From Diospyros lotus (Eukaryota; Streptophyta; Magnoliopsida; Ericales; Ebenaceae): 64,000 nt of DNA. Of this stretch, positions 27,401-37,089 are shown piece by piece. The stretch is taken from contig NC_068338.1 in the NCBI RefSeq assembly GCF_014633365.1, positions 16,874,616 to 16,938,615 on the forward strand. Direction: 5' to 3'. Each line of letters opens with the position of its first letter. Positions within the stretch are counted from its first letter, which is position 1. The notes under the pieces were generated by a model. It was not told where the DNA came from. It saw only the letters and a list, made by a program, of their open reading frames with translations, and ran no database searches. A program made the translations under genes and the position numbers.

Positions 27401-30400
27401 CTGGTTAGGGGGGTATCGATAGGAACGAACATTAATCAGGTTAGTGTTGGGTTTGAGGTGGATTGTGTGGTCAATAGGTCTGGTTGGGGGAAGGGTTACA
27501 GGTTCTACAAACAAATTTTCAAACTCAATAAGTAGCATATCAAGGAGGTCAGTTTGATGTACCTCTAGGTTAGCTTGAGGAGTGGTGCTAACCGTCAGCA
27601 TGAATTCTCCCTTCTCTTCTAACTCTTCAATCCCCTTTTCCACCACCTAGATTGAGAATAATTGGGTCACCTAATTCAGCTTCTGCCTAAGCATCTTATG
27701 TAGCCTTCTCCTTGTTATCATCTTACACGTTTCCCATTCTTTGTTTCCTGTTAAGGTCATCAGCTTACCCTCTTTCTCAAACTTCACCTCCATCTTGTTA
27801 AAATCAAAGCAAATTGGGTTGACTTGCTTCATCCAATCCACGCCTAACACCACGTCGCAACCTCCCAATTTGAGAAGCCTCAAATCAACCTCAAACCCCT
27901 CTCCTTGCATCTCCCAGTAAAATCCCGCACATTCTGATTTGCTTAATACTTTGCTTCCATTCGCTACAGTCATTGATAGTGGCTGTGTTGTAATCAGGGG
28001 ACATTTCAATCTCCGGGCTATTCCCTCATCCAAAAAACTGTGGGTGCTACCACTGTCAATAAAGATCATCAGCTTATTGTCATTCACATTCCCTTCGACC
28101 TTGATGATCTTGCTATTGGTCTTACAAGCCCTTCAGGGCATGCAATGAGATCTCTCCTCTGCCCTCTTCCTCTTCTCCCTGCTAGAGGGGTTGCTTATCT
28201 TCTTCTCCTTCCAACAGTAGGAGCTGCTTGCTACATTGGTGACTAGGGAAGTACCTCTCCCCACATTTGAAGCATCGGTTGGCTTGTCTTCTCTGCTCCA
28301 TGGTCTTTCCGTATTGGTTAGTAGGGGCTGGTAGTGCTAAATTCTTCCCTCCGGGTGGCCCCCTACCCATTTCCTTACCATAATTCCTTCCCGATGGCAA
28401 GCCTCCTTGGGCAACTCCCTTGGCCACTATCCTCTGTTTCTTCATCAGCACCTCAACCATTTGCTCGTGGAGCCTAGCGCTATCAGCAGCATGTTTAAGA
28501 GTTCTGGGACGGAGTACCTTCACCATAGGGCTCAGCTCTTCGTTTAAGCCACTTAGGAAACTTGAAACGAAATAAGCCTCCATTAGATACGGATTTTGAT
28601 TGAGTATTAAGGCCTTGAGCTCCTAAAACTACAATTGGCAGTCCATCACCAAACCTACTTGCTTGAGTTTATTGAACTCCTCTACCACATCAGATAGGCC
28701 TCGATCCCCAAACCTCTCGCACAGCTCTTCTGTGAATTCCTCCCGCCTACACTCTCCTCTAACTTTAGACCACCCTTGGTACTATGCATCCCCGATGTCA
28801 TTAAGGTAAGCGGCCGCTATCGTCACTTTCTACCTCTTGGCCACCCCATACCATTTAAACGTTCGTTCGCACCTCCTAATCCACCAGCAAGGGCTGAGGC
28901 CGTCAAATAACAAAATTTCTAACCGTGTTAGGGGCATACCATGTTGGTGTTGACTAGCCAGAGTCTCTAGTCGCCTTCTCCATCCCAATTTAGCACTCTC
29001 CTCGTCACCTTTCGATGTCTCCGATGGTATAGAGAAGTACATAGAAATCAATTATGCAAGATAAACCATATAGAAAACAACATATCTAAGCCATTCAAAA
29101 CCTGTGGTTTGTGCATTATACTATGTGCAGTCTCCTGTAATCTTGAAAGTATGGCTTGAAGTTTGAGCAGACAGCGCAATGTGGGCATTGTGGACCAAGT
29201 TACATGTGGTTTAGCCATGGGGTGTGTGGAGTGACCATGATCTGATACTAAGCCATGAGATGACACAATACATAGTTTGTGTAGGACTTACTCTCATTCA
29301 ACTGTTGGTCCTAATTCCTATTGTAATACTATAACATTCTCACTTGGTGTTTGAGTAATGTCAAATCTTGTCATTGCATGTCAACTTGTCTACCTTTCCA
29401 CTTTCTGGTGTTGAGATGCTGTGGATGCATTGAACTGCATTTTTGTTTTTAAGGTTTAATTGGTCATTAGCATCCTTGATGCATGGATTTAATCGGAAGT
29501 TCTTTATACATATGCTTTCCAATCAGTTATCATTATAAGTAGGTTTTTTATCATTTAGCAAAATTCTGAAAGCTAACAATCTGTTTTCATCCCTTGAAGA
29601 TAAGGGTGAAGTGGTTGATCCAGAAACAGCAATTCAGGAAGAAGATTTTATTGTCCAGGATGAGATATATAAATCTCGTCTAGCCAGCATCAAGCGTGTA
29701 AGTTTCTGCTTATGGAGAAAACTCAATGCAACTGTGATATCATGTCATTATGTTGATCATCATGGTCTTATTATGGCTTTCTGTGTATCTAAATTTTGAA
29801 TACATGTTAGTGGGTATTAATAAACTCTATTTTTATTTTTAAATTTTTCATAAACTATCCACTGCCATAAGAAGATAAGGCCATATATAGAAATTATGGA
29901 AAGCTAGAATTCATGTGGCCTGACTCCACATAGTGGGGTAAAGGCTTGGTATTTTGTTCTATCCACTGCCATGTATTCAAAATCTATACACCTGGTAATA
30001 TATAGCTGGACTGTGATATCATGTCAGCAAAATAACATGGTATTGCAGTAGCATTGAATATTTTTGCCGGTTTATGATAATTGTTGTTCAGATTTACCCT
30101 AACTGAAGACATAGAAAAGGGGGACCCAAGCATGCTAAGATGTATATATATATTTGAAGGGGAAGCATTTAAATATAGAGAAGGATACTTGTCTTATTGA
30201 GCTAATGCTGTAATGTAGGAGGAAGAGACATTTATGCGTGAGAGGGATCGATATGAGCTCGAGAAGGGAAGGCTTATACGTGAAATGAAACGGATACGAG
30301 ATGAAGATGGTTCTCGTTTTAACAATTTTCAGATTCTGAGCCACCGGTATGCACTCTTAAACCTTCTTGGGAAAGGAGGATTCAGCGAGGTCTACAAGGT

Positions 30401-33400
30401 CAGAATTTTAGCATTATATGTCTAATATTAAGAGGTGGTGCATTGCATCTTTGTGTTTCATGAGACTGTATTTGCTGAAACAACAGTCCAGGTTTTTTTT
30501 CCCTCTTTTTCTCTTGCATTGGAATACATTTTTTTAATCATTTTTATGTAAACTTTCCAGCAGGCTTTTGACTTGGTGGAGCATAGATATGTTGCATGTA
30601 AGCTTCATGGTCTGAATGCTCAATGGAGTGAAGAGAAGAAGCAAAGTTACATACGGCACGCAATTAGGGAGTACAATATTCACAAGATGTTGGTGCATAA
30701 CCACATTGTTCGGCTTTGGGACATTTTTGAAATTGACCAAAATACATTCTGCACTGTCTTAGAGTACTGTAGTGGTATGTTGGGTCTCTCAGCTTTGCTA
30801 TGCATCCAATGTCTTCCCCCTCCCCCCACCCTGGGTTCCCCTCTCCTCCTATCCAATCTATCTTTCTATGTGTTTAGCTGATTCTGGCCGGCCTTATATT
30901 GATCTAGCCCTTTGTGCAGGTAAAGATCTTGATGCAGTTCTTAAAGCAACACCAATACTGCCAGAGAGAGAAGCTAGGATCATTATTGTTCAAATATTTC
31001 AGGGCCTTGTTTACTTGAACAAAAGAACCCAAAAAATTATCCATTATGATCTGAAGCCTGGGAATGTTCTGTTTGATGAGGTTGGTGTTGCTAAAGTTAC
31101 TGATTTTGGTCTTAGTAAGATTGTAGAGGATGATGTTGGATCCCAGGGCATGGAGCTCACATCACAGGGAGCTGGAACATACTGGTAAGTATTGCATCAA
31201 GTTTAGACTTCTGCCCTTAACCTTGGGAATGTGTTGTAATTGCTTAAAGATAATTGATATTCCAATCAACAAATTCTATGGTGAATTTTGTTCATTTACC
31301 CTGCTTTTAAGATTTATATTTTGTTCTCTGCATCTGGCCAAGTATATCATCCCCTTTGACCCAAGTACAAATTATGGTTACTTGTGTGACTCAAATACCT
31401 CCAGTATATGGAGAACAGGTGAATACTAGTTTTTGCTCCAACCTGCCTTGCATGGCGGAGTTGTCAGAAGCAAGATTATTATCATTTCACGTATTGGTTT
31501 TGGTATACACCATGACAAGAAAATTCCATTTCATCTTAGGGCAATAAAAATTCACAAGATCAGAGTTAATTCCATATGATCTGGAATAGGAAAATGACCT
31601 ATTTATTTTATTTTCTAGTATTCAGTTATGCTGTTGCATACATTGATTTCTTAGTTCACCCTAAAGCAAAAGCATTCAAGCCAAATAATTTTGGTCTCTT
31701 AGCTTTGTTGATAAAAGACGGGGTAGGATTTGGATCTGTCTCAAGTTAAATCTTTAAATGGAAAAGGAAAAGGCTGTTGAACAAATTTGTTAAAGAATCT
31801 TAATTTGATTCTCAAAGACATAATTTACAGTGACTGAAATTTGTTCATTTGGTGATTATACTCTTGGTTGTTATACGCTTTTAATGAGATGGTATTTTGT
31901 TGATTCGATTTTCATTCTTTCCAACCTTAATTTGTTCATTACCTGTATTAATATTATTTGGTGAGGATTTAATCAAATACCATGAAGCAAAGCAAGGAAA
32001 GAAGAAAAGGGGCAAGTACAAACCTCCATATGGAACATGACTGGGCTTCTTTTCTTAAATTATGTTTGATGTCAATTTAGGGCGACCTTTTGGCGGGAAC
32101 AGTGAGATGGCTTCTTTCCTTTGTCAGTGGGGTAGGTCATGGGTTCAAGTTGTGGAAATAAACATTGTACCTGGCAAGGTTAAGGTTGAATAGATAAACA
32201 AACCCTCGCCTATCTTTGCAAAGTAAGGAGCCTTATGCATTGGCGATGCCCTTTATGCTTGATGTCAATTCCGGTTCTACTATTTATGTACTTTTATACA
32301 TTAGAATGTTACAAGATCAATCAATATAATTTGTATTTGATTTTATTTTTAGTAATTTTGGTTACAAAGTGGTGCATATGGTATGTATGTGTCAAAATAA
32401 TGTTTGTAGATATTCTATTTAATATTTGTTGGTGTAGTCAAAATATTTCATATTCTATTTAATATTTAATAATGTTTACAGCTGGGTCCCAAGCCTAAAT
32501 AATGGAGGGGTGTTGCTTAGGCAGTCAACCATTGTAGGACTTATCAGATCAAACATCATGAATTTTGGACAAATGAAAAGTAAATTGTTATTATAAAAGC
32601 CAAACCCGTCTTGTGGGATTAAGGGTTGTGATTGTTGTTGTAATGTCAATTAGTTTCTTACTCAAGGTAGCATTCCAAGTAGAAATCAAGCAGTTCATAA
32701 ATTATTTTTAACATTTTGTTCTGTGGGGCATAAATTTGGGAATTTTTAGACATTTGAAGCCTTGTGATGACTCACAGAACCTCACTATCAGCTTTTTCTT
32801 CCAGAGTGCCATGTCGACTTGTAAACTTCTCTTTCTCCATTATTTGCAGGAAATGCTTCTCTGTGGTTGCTACTACAACTTGATAGTGTGCCAATTTTGG
32901 TCATAGTCAAACAAATCTGAAGCCTTTTGACTTCCATATTTCAACACCCTACCTACCCTTCTGCACAGAAGATTCTCATGGCTTAATTGAAATATTTGGA
33001 TCATACATCAAACTCACTCTCCCTTTTCAATCAAAAAACCTTTGGAGCTCTGTTAACCCTACTGTTGAATATTTTGTTTTCTTGTACAGTGTATAGATTA
33101 TGTTTCCATTTGTTTATAGTATCTTAAAAGGTTGTAGTCCTCTTCCCTATTATTAGAGATTTTTCACTGTTCTCTCCTATTTCCTACACCTACAAATAGT
33201 CACTGTGCTATATCGTGTATGCTTAAGATAGTGCACAATGTGGAAGACAAATTCTTGTTTGAATCCAAAATAGCTGGAGGTATATTAACATCTGGCTACT
33301 AGGTAGTTTAGAATAGATTTCCTCCATACTGCCCTGTTATCTCTGTTTTTTTGTTTTTTTTTTAAAGTTCATGTTGTCATTTTTCAATGAGAACAAATTT

Positions 33401-34267
33401 GTGCAGTGGCATTATCTTGATAGCTTTTTTGTTTTAAGCTTTGAATTATATTGCCTTGTATGTTTCTGAAATCAATTGGATCATTTCTTGTCCTGTAAAT
33501 TCAGGTATCTGCCTCCAGAATGCTTTGAGCTAACCAAGACACCCCTCATATCTTCAAAGGTCAGATACACTGAATGAACTATGTTTTCATGTATGAAGAT
33601 GTTCTTTAATTGCCTCAAATCCTTTCAGTGCATTCTCTCATTGTCCTGGTCCGATACCCCTAATAATTGTCCCTTTGAAGTGTCTTCACTCACTTTAAGT
33701 GAAGACTTGCAATTTGGTAATTGATTAGCTTAAATGAACAATTATTCTCCTCATGCTGATGTAAAACTGTGCTTTTTGGTAGGTCGATGTTTGGTCAGCT
33801 GGCATTCTACTTTACCAGATGCTCTTTGGTAGGCGTCCTTTTGGGCATGACCAGACACAAGAGCGAATTTTACGAGAAGATACCATCATCAAAGCTCGCA
33901 AGGTGGAATTCCCTTCCAGACCTGCTGTCTCAAATGAAGCAAAGGTGTGTGGGAAAAACAAAGGAAGTTAAAAAGAGCAGTTTTCTTTTCTTTGTCATGT
34001 CTTTGTTTTTACTTACTACTGCTCCTCACGAGGTTGCCCATTGATCAGGGACCCTACCCTACTCTACTTTGTTTAATATATAATAATACCTCAATTTTGA
34101 TTAAATCTCTTATTATTTTGTTTTATACAATGTCTCTCACTCACTTTGCTTTGATTTGACTTTTTGGGCAGGATTTTATTCGTCGATGCTTAACATATAA
34201 TCAGGCAGAGAGGCCGGATGTATTAACAATTGCTCAAGATCCATACCTTACATATACAAAGAAATGA
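414..34267 (+). CDS. TSL: TOUSLED-like Ser/Thr protein kinase (5'-partial, 13 exons)
   Basis: Nuclear serine/threonine kinase of the Tousled family, linked in plants to chromatin assembly, cell-cycle progression and flower/leaf development. Exons that join in frame with GT-AG borders: 414-464, 669-776, 872-916, 16937-17049, 18136-18202, 19748-19814, 29600-29697, 30219-30398, 30564-30774, 30920-31184, 33505-33559, 33783-33944, 34172-34267 (TGA). They encode 505 residues. Residues 1-240 are charged and helical, the coiled-coil regulatory region. The kinase domain has the glycine loop GKGGFSEV (about 234), the ATP-binding Lys in VACKLH (about 256), the catalytic loop HYDLKPGN (Asp about 357) and DFG (about 375). 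Order and motifs match Arabidopsis TSL closely to the C-terminal end. That protein is nearly 690 residues, so about 180 N-terminal residues should lie upstream of the window. No inactivating change is visible. The first in-window exon starts on a codon boundary, so the start codon is not here. Confidence 0.95.
1185..1531 (-). mobile_element. Solo LTR with 5-bp target duplication
   Basis: A 347-bp unit flanked by CTAGT on both sides (1180-1184 and 1532-1536). The ends are inverted copies: TCTCATGACCC at the left and GGGTCATGACA at the right, one mismatch from perfect TGTCATGACCC termini. There is no internal coding region. The purine-rich left part and the TATATA near 1391 resemble the layout of the antisense chromovirus LTR at 24333-24701, so a related Gypsy family in the same orientation is likely. 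Orientation is inferred from that resemblance. Confidence 0.7.
1653..2117. repeat. CCCAA/TTGGG-rich dispersed repeat (MITE-like)
   Basis: Dense runs of GGGTTGGTTTGGGTT and the opposite AACCCAAACCCAACC at about 1668-1735 can pair, followed by further runs at 1784-1815 and 2086-2103. This pattern is a familiar dispersed non-autonomous repeat in plant genomes. No TSD or exact terminal repeats were identified, so the class is uncertain. Confidence 0.4.
4240..4517 (+). repeat. 5' LTR of the outer Copia
   Basis: Starts TGTTAACGATTAAGG and ends TTTGTTGAGA, where the canonical final CA is mutated to GA. It is 278 bp and matches 14040-14338. PBS follows directly at 4518. Confidence 0.93.
4599..8880 (+). 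pseudogene. Copia gag-pol remnant (outer element, upstream part)
   Basis: Degenerate polyprotein spread over several frames. Gag starts at ATG 4599 and has a TAG at 4899. A zinc knuckle near 5395-5455 has its second Cys replaced ([14 protein letters not shown]). Protease motif [12 protein letters not shown] is at about 5718-5753. Integrase pieces run 6125-6730, including SDIWGP and ERKNRH. RT runs about 7567-8450; its catalytic motif is YVND where YVDD is expected. RNase H runs about 8455-8860 (DTDYAGS, STSGYC). Stops and frameshifts occur throughout, so the element cannot make its own proteins. The reading is interrupted in RNase H by the nested Copia and resumes at 13824. Confidence 0.9.
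8842..13823 (-). mobile_element. Nested Ty1/Copia element, antisense to TSL
   Basis: A 4,982-bp element inside the RNase H region of the outer Copia. LTRs are short: 8842-8987 (146 bp, the 3' LTR) and 13680-13823 (144 bp, the 5' LTR). They differ at about 5 bases and one 2-bp indel (about 3.5 percent by eye). Flanks GTCAA (8837-8841) and CTCAC (13824-13828) each differ by one base from GTCAC, the inferred original duplication. PBS TGGTATCAGAGCC is on the - strand at 13665-13677; the PPT complement is at about 8988-8998. Removing the insert rejoins the outer RNase H reading frame. Confidence 0.93.
9142..13143 (-). pseudogene. Copia gag-pol remnant (nested element)
   Basis: Order on the - strand: gag from ATG near 13143 to about 12300, with a zinc-knuckle-like region near 12350-12420; protease [12 protein letters not shown] near 12110-12150; integrase 11048-11851 including [15 protein letters not shown] and [14 protein letters not shown] 9880-10547 with an intact YVDD; RNase H 9142-9501 with DADWAGS and STSGYC. 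Several frameshifts and stops split the frame, for example near 12650, 11045 and 10200. The domain set is complete but non-functional as it stands. About 520 bp between the PBS and gag (13144-13664) is leader without a recognised product. Confidence 0.9.
13824..14032 (+). pseudogene. Outer Copia RNase H C-terminus
   Basis: Resumes the outer Copia reading frame after the nested insertion. [18 protein letters not shown] (from about 13826) and [10 protein letters not shown] are standard Copia RNase H tail motifs. It ends at TGA 14030-14032, just before the PPT and 3' LTR. Confidence 0.9.
14040..14338 (+). repeat. 3' LTR of the outer Copia
   Basis: Starts TGTCAACGATTAAGG and ends TTTGTTGACA. It has an extra 21 bp near 14161-14181 relative to the 5' LTR. 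Followed by target duplication CTATC at 14339-14343. Confidence 0.93.
15628..16112. mobile_element. MITE-like insertion
   Basis: About 485 bp, TA-rich in the middle with (TA)n near 15900-15917. The left end reads GGTTGCATTTGGTTGAAGG; the right end reads CATCCAAATTCAACCAACAG, an imperfect inverted match. Repeated ATTTGAAATT and ATGACATTATTTGAAA motifs lie inside both ends. This is typical of plant non-autonomous DNA elements. I did not establish a target duplication or superfamily. Confidence 0.45.
19195..19365 (-). mobile_element. Au-like SINE remnant
   Basis: On the - strand a B-box-like GGTGATGGGTTCAAGTTC (RC of about 19320-19337) is followed by a tract with TTGCAAAAAT and a tail matching CATGCACGAGGAACGCCC. 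These are landmarks of the plant Au SINE family. It contains a G homopolymer near 19248-19263 and a C homopolymer (about 16) near 19352-19366, both probably expanded later. Confidence 0.55.
20763..23037 (+). mobile_element. Internally deleted Copia element
   Basis: LTRs at 20763-21066 and 22726-23037 share long matching stretches, for example the AGGAGAATGTTTCTATGTAT block. They are flanked by TAACC on both sides (20758-20762 and 23038-23042). A PBS-like GAGTATCAGAGCC is at 21067-21079 and the PPT TTTAGGGGGAG lies just before 22726. Gag, zinc knuckle and a protease-like motif are present. The sequence then jumps near 22540 to the extreme RNase H C-terminus, so integrase, RT and most of RNase H are missing. 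LTR divergence looks higher than in the 4240-14338 element, suggesting an older insertion. Confidence 0.88.
21122..22700 (+). pseudogene. Copia gag / protease stub and RNase H tail
   Basis: Gag begins at ATG 21122. Typical Copia gag text includes [11 protein letters not shown] and RGLEDYITG. The reading moves among frames at about 21400, 21870 and 22005. The zinc knuckle [14 protein letters not shown] (about 21919) again lacks its second Cys. A protease-like [12 protein letters not shown] (about 22266) has DSR where DSG is expected, so the catalytic triad is damaged. From about 22545 the text is [20 protein letters not shown], the end of RNase H. Confidence 0.85.
23740..24043 (+). repeat. Paired ~90-bp direct repeats
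   Basis: Copies at about 23740-23833 and 23950-24043 share AATAATATAAAAGATAAAG, a later CTTAATCTTTT core and GTTAACAATTCA. They are separated by about 115 bp. The arrangement could be the ends of a short element or a decayed tandem duplication; I do not recognise the family. Confidence 0.5.
24333..24701 (-). repeat. 3' LTR of the chromovirus
   Basis: 369 bp with TGTCA/TGACA inverted termini. On the - strand it begins TGTCACGTACC right after the purine tract. A purine-rich stretch at about 24440-24495 in + orientation and a TATATAAG-like region lie inside. Its partner LTR is absent. Confidence 0.8.
24794..28950 (-). pseudogene. Chromovirus gag-pol remnant
   Basis: Gag pieces run about 28182-29051, with the zinc knuckle [14 protein letters not shown] near 28240. 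The protease is at 27671-28087, with catalytic motif [16 protein letters not shown] is at 26855-27646 with an intact FFDDILVYS. Connection/RNase H follows to about 26290. Integrase is at 25418-26282 with the HHCC-type [18 protein letters not shown]; its catalytic core is split by a frameshift near 25550-25660. A chromodomain-like segment ([20 protein letters not shown]) lies at 24794-24982. Stops and frameshifts show it is no longer active. I see no gene other than this in 24.7-29.0 kb. Confidence 0.9.
29241..29336 (-). repeat. Possible short LTR plus PBS remnant (TRIM-like)
   Basis: On the - strand, an 81-bp stretch (29256-29336) begins TGTTATAGTATTAC and ends CTCA. It is followed by TGGCTTAGTATCAGA, a PBS-like sequence with two extra bases. 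This resembles the short LTR and PBS of plant TRIM elements. It does not match the chromovirus LTR, so it is probably a separate relic. The neighbouring 29051-29240 and 29337-29590 show nothing recognisable. Confidence 0.35.
32075..32255 (+). mobile_element. Au-like SINE
   Basis: Within the TSL intron 31185-33504. A B-box-like GGGTTCAAGTTGTGGA starts at 32141, followed by GGCAAGGTTAAGGTTG and CTTTGCAAAGTAAGGAGCC, then a tail GATGCCCTTTATG. These landmarks match the plant Au SINE family in + orientation. The A-box region is degenerate. The rest of this intron is AT-rich with no gene seen. Confidence 0.55.
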
Positions 34268-34444
34268 AGCAAGCATGATCACCATGAATGCAAAGGTATG
34301 GTATGGAAGTTTAATTTCAATCAACTTTTTGAACTTTTGAATTTAACAGGAAAACCACAGGGTCGTTGCAGCAAAGGTTTTGTATAGTAGGTTTTGTAAA
34401 GCTTTTATTTTATGCAACTTCTCTTGTGTACCTTCTTGTTGCAA

Positions 34445-34480
<36 letters not shown>

Positions 34481-34600
34481 ATTGCCAAAGTGGGGGGCAA
34501 TAACATGAAGACGAAGACGACCATATTGGGAGGATATTTCATTCCAAAAGTTTTTTTTCTATCTTGTGGTATTTTTCTTTTATAATAATTACACCATTTT
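34268..34600 (+). other. TSL 3' UTR region with CCATTTT repeats
   Basis: Follows the TSL stop. Contains five copies of a 7-bp CCATTTT unit at 34445-34479 and T-rich stretches. No canonical AATAAA is obvious; the exact end of the transcript cannot be fixed from sequence. Confidence 0.5.
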
Positions 34601-34727
34601 TTTATTTTTGTAACTTTGCTTTGGTCTCAAAAGTCTGTTCCTTTTCCCTCCGCGCGGCAGCTGCAGCCATAGCGGACATGATGATGAGAATTGAGAAGAG
34701 GCTAAACTCTCATATGATAGTTGATAT

Positions 34728-37084
34728 TGTAACACCTCGTCTCGCCAGGCGTGTCATTATAAGGGTATTCTCGGGATTTTTTTTTTTTTTTCAAGTTCAA
34801 CACGCGCGATGTATCAAGAACAATCTTCACATACAGTTACAAATCCCGTGAACCCCAGCCTTACCCGTTTAACTATTAAGATCAATAATCTTAAACTAAA
34901 CGAGACTTAATATAACGCAGCGGATACATTAATATCAAACACTGTAGTTCTTACATTGTGTTTCCTTAGCAAAATACGCCATACAGATCAAATGATAATA
35001 TTGTTAATATACAACTGTTTATTTACAACTTGAGATATGTATTAAAGCCTCCAAATGTTACAACGACTATCACATAAACACCATTGGCTCTCCGGTCTCG
35101 TCCTTGACCTCGCAGCTGTCCTTAACTGGAACGTTGAATGTTCCAGGGGCATAACTCAGGTTAGATGATGAAACATCTAAGTGAAGGCAAGAAACAGTTT
35201 ATATAATACATGAAAGACATATGAGCATGGCATACTAAACTACAACATGCATGACACGTCAAACTTGAGAAATTTCCTTGACATACTTAATCCCTGGGTG
35301 TCCTACCGTGCCACTCGGTTACCAGTCCCGGATGCCTTATCATGTCACCCGATCACCAGGACTAATCGTGTCCCATTCCCAAGATGACCCCGTCCCGCCC
35401 CTTATGAACCCAACAATGCAATGAAACTTGACCCCAAACGATATGAAAATTCACACGCCATGTACCAACATTTTAAAGTGAATCAGTTAATGCAATGCAG
35501 CGAATGTCGACACAGTGTTCATAAGTAAAAGCCTGGTAAAACAACCTAAGTCTAGGAGGGCGAAATCGCTCGCTAAAACTCACCACAAGCATTTAAAAAC
35601 ACTTTCAAGACAAGGTAAAGCTAGAATCAAACAACTCACCTCAAACGTATTCAGATCGCCTTGATCATTGTGTAACACCTCGATTTGCGTGCCAAATCCC
35701 AAATACTTGAACTTATACTCAACCTTGAGCCACAATACTTCCTAAACACCATATTTAATTAAGGAAGCATTAAAATCCATTTTTTCTCAATTTTTCATAA
35801 TTTTCTCTATTTTCTCCCAATTTTCTCCCCTATAATTCCAAAATAATTATTTCTTCAACTATTTTCCAAAATATTTCCATACAATAAATCCTAAAATAAA
35901 GTAATAAAAATGCTGGAAGAAAAATACCAGAATGCCCCTATCACACGCGCCCTCACGCGCCTGGCGCGTGTTTGCGCGTGGAAGCTGGCCCGTGCAGCCA
36001 CGCGCGTCGTCTTCTTCCTCAAGACCAGCCGGCGACGACCCCTCCGATGACCGATCTGAGCATACCCCCTTCAAGCCTTCGATGAGTCGATCCCATTGGT
36101 GCCATTTTTCGACCGAAAGGACGCCGGAAAAGCTGTCAAATCAACAGTTGTAGGTTCGGCGAGGCGGACCGCCTCGCTTCTTCGAACAGCCTCCAAATGC
36201 ACACCAAAGCTCACGAAACTCTCCAGAATCACTCGCCTTGATGCAAGGATGAAAAACCCCCTATTCACTCTCCTCGATTCATACCAAATCACGGCCTATT
36301 TTTTGTGCAAAGTTTCGGCCGAAACCCTAGATATTTATAGTCGAATTCCGGCCAATTTTCGGCAAATCAGCGGCCGAGGCTTGGCTTACAAGCTTCCTAA
36401 CGCCGGATACTACCTTCCCCGAACCTCCCTCGGCCGTCCCATCGCCTGAAATGACCTCCACGTGCGGCGGAAGGCGGCGGTCGTTTTTGCCTTGTGCGTT
36501 CACACTATGCATTTTCCATTTTTTGCATTTTGACCCCTGTTTTCTTCAAATGACAATTCTGCCCTTTTTACAACACCCCTGATAAATCCAAATATACCTC
36601 TAAGTTCCACAAGTTTAATACATCTCATTTGACCCTCAAAACTCCTGAAAAATTATCGTTTTGACCTTTCTCGGATAAAATTAGAAAACTACGCTTAGGC
36701 CCGGCTGGTCAAATTGACCCTAAATCCATTTAATTCAACCTGAAATTGTTTAAGGGTTGTTCTACACGTTAAATACTAGTCCTTGACGCACTTCGTTGAC
36801 CTTCTGGACGTCTCCTACGTTGATTCGGTTTTCTCAGTCTGGTTGACAGCTGTACCGAAAACTGTTCCCGATCCAATCTCTTTCATCACTAAAAATCATA
36901 ATTTAAATCACTCGTCGATATTATACAATTTTCCTTATTCGTCTAGGGTCCGGGGTACTCCCTCGAGCCACTTCGGTCTTTTAAGACTGCAACAGTGTGT
37001 CCTTAAGCCTTATTCTTTTGATAATTCCACTTGTACCCTTCATCAAATATTACTTATGACCTCAAATCATTCCTGGGTATTACA
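34728..37084 (-). mobile_element. Large solo-LTR-like unit, TSD GATAT
   Basis: Begins TGTAACACCTCG and ends GGTATTACA, with perfect 5-bp flanks GATAT at 34723-34727 and 37085-37089. It is 2,357 bp with no retroelement proteins. Read on the - strand it matches the unit at 44040-46559 in several blocks, including CGGGAACAGTTTTCGGTACAG and the segment around CATCTAAC near its 3' part. It is therefore a second copy of the same family in inverse orientation. Ends of this form are common in long LTRs of plant Tekay-type Gypsy elements, which I infer rather than see. Short ORFs inside it are not genes. Confidence 0.8.
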
Positions 37085-37089
37085 GATAT

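Larger units (their letters stand above)
24333..29051 (-). mobile_element. Ty3/Gypsy chromovirus, antisense to TSL, 5'-truncated
   Basis: Order on the - strand: gag, protease, RT, RNase H, integrase, chromodomain, PPT, 3' LTR. The 3' LTR is 24333-24701 with TGTCAGATCC and GTACGTGACA ends; the PPT complement ACCCCCGCC abuts it at about 24704. No matching 5' LTR is found to the right: the gag homology fades near 29050 and different sequence follows. Integrase before a C-terminal chromodomain-like segment marks a chromovirus. Confidence 0.9.
19815..29599 (+). other. TSL large intron (9.8 kb)
   Basis: Starts with donor GTAGGT at 19815 and ends with acceptor AG at 29598-29599; the flanking exons join in frame. 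It holds an internally deleted Copia (20763-23037), paired direct repeats (23.74 and 23.95 kb) and an antisense chromovirus (24333 to about 29050). Segments 19920-20757 (AGCTTT-rich palindromes, CT runs, repeated AATGGGTTC units) and 23043-24330 contain no gene I recognise. Confidence 0.85.

Noticed and set aside
30772..31188. 138-residue ORF reading through the 30775-30919 gap into kinase sequence
   Set aside because: The first 48 residues are intron 30775-30919; splicing at GT 30775 and AG 30919 gives the conserved kinase sequence.
36096..36449. 117-residue + strand ORF
   Set aside because: Lies wholly inside the LTR-like unit 34728-37084; composition follows the LTR and there are no family motifs.
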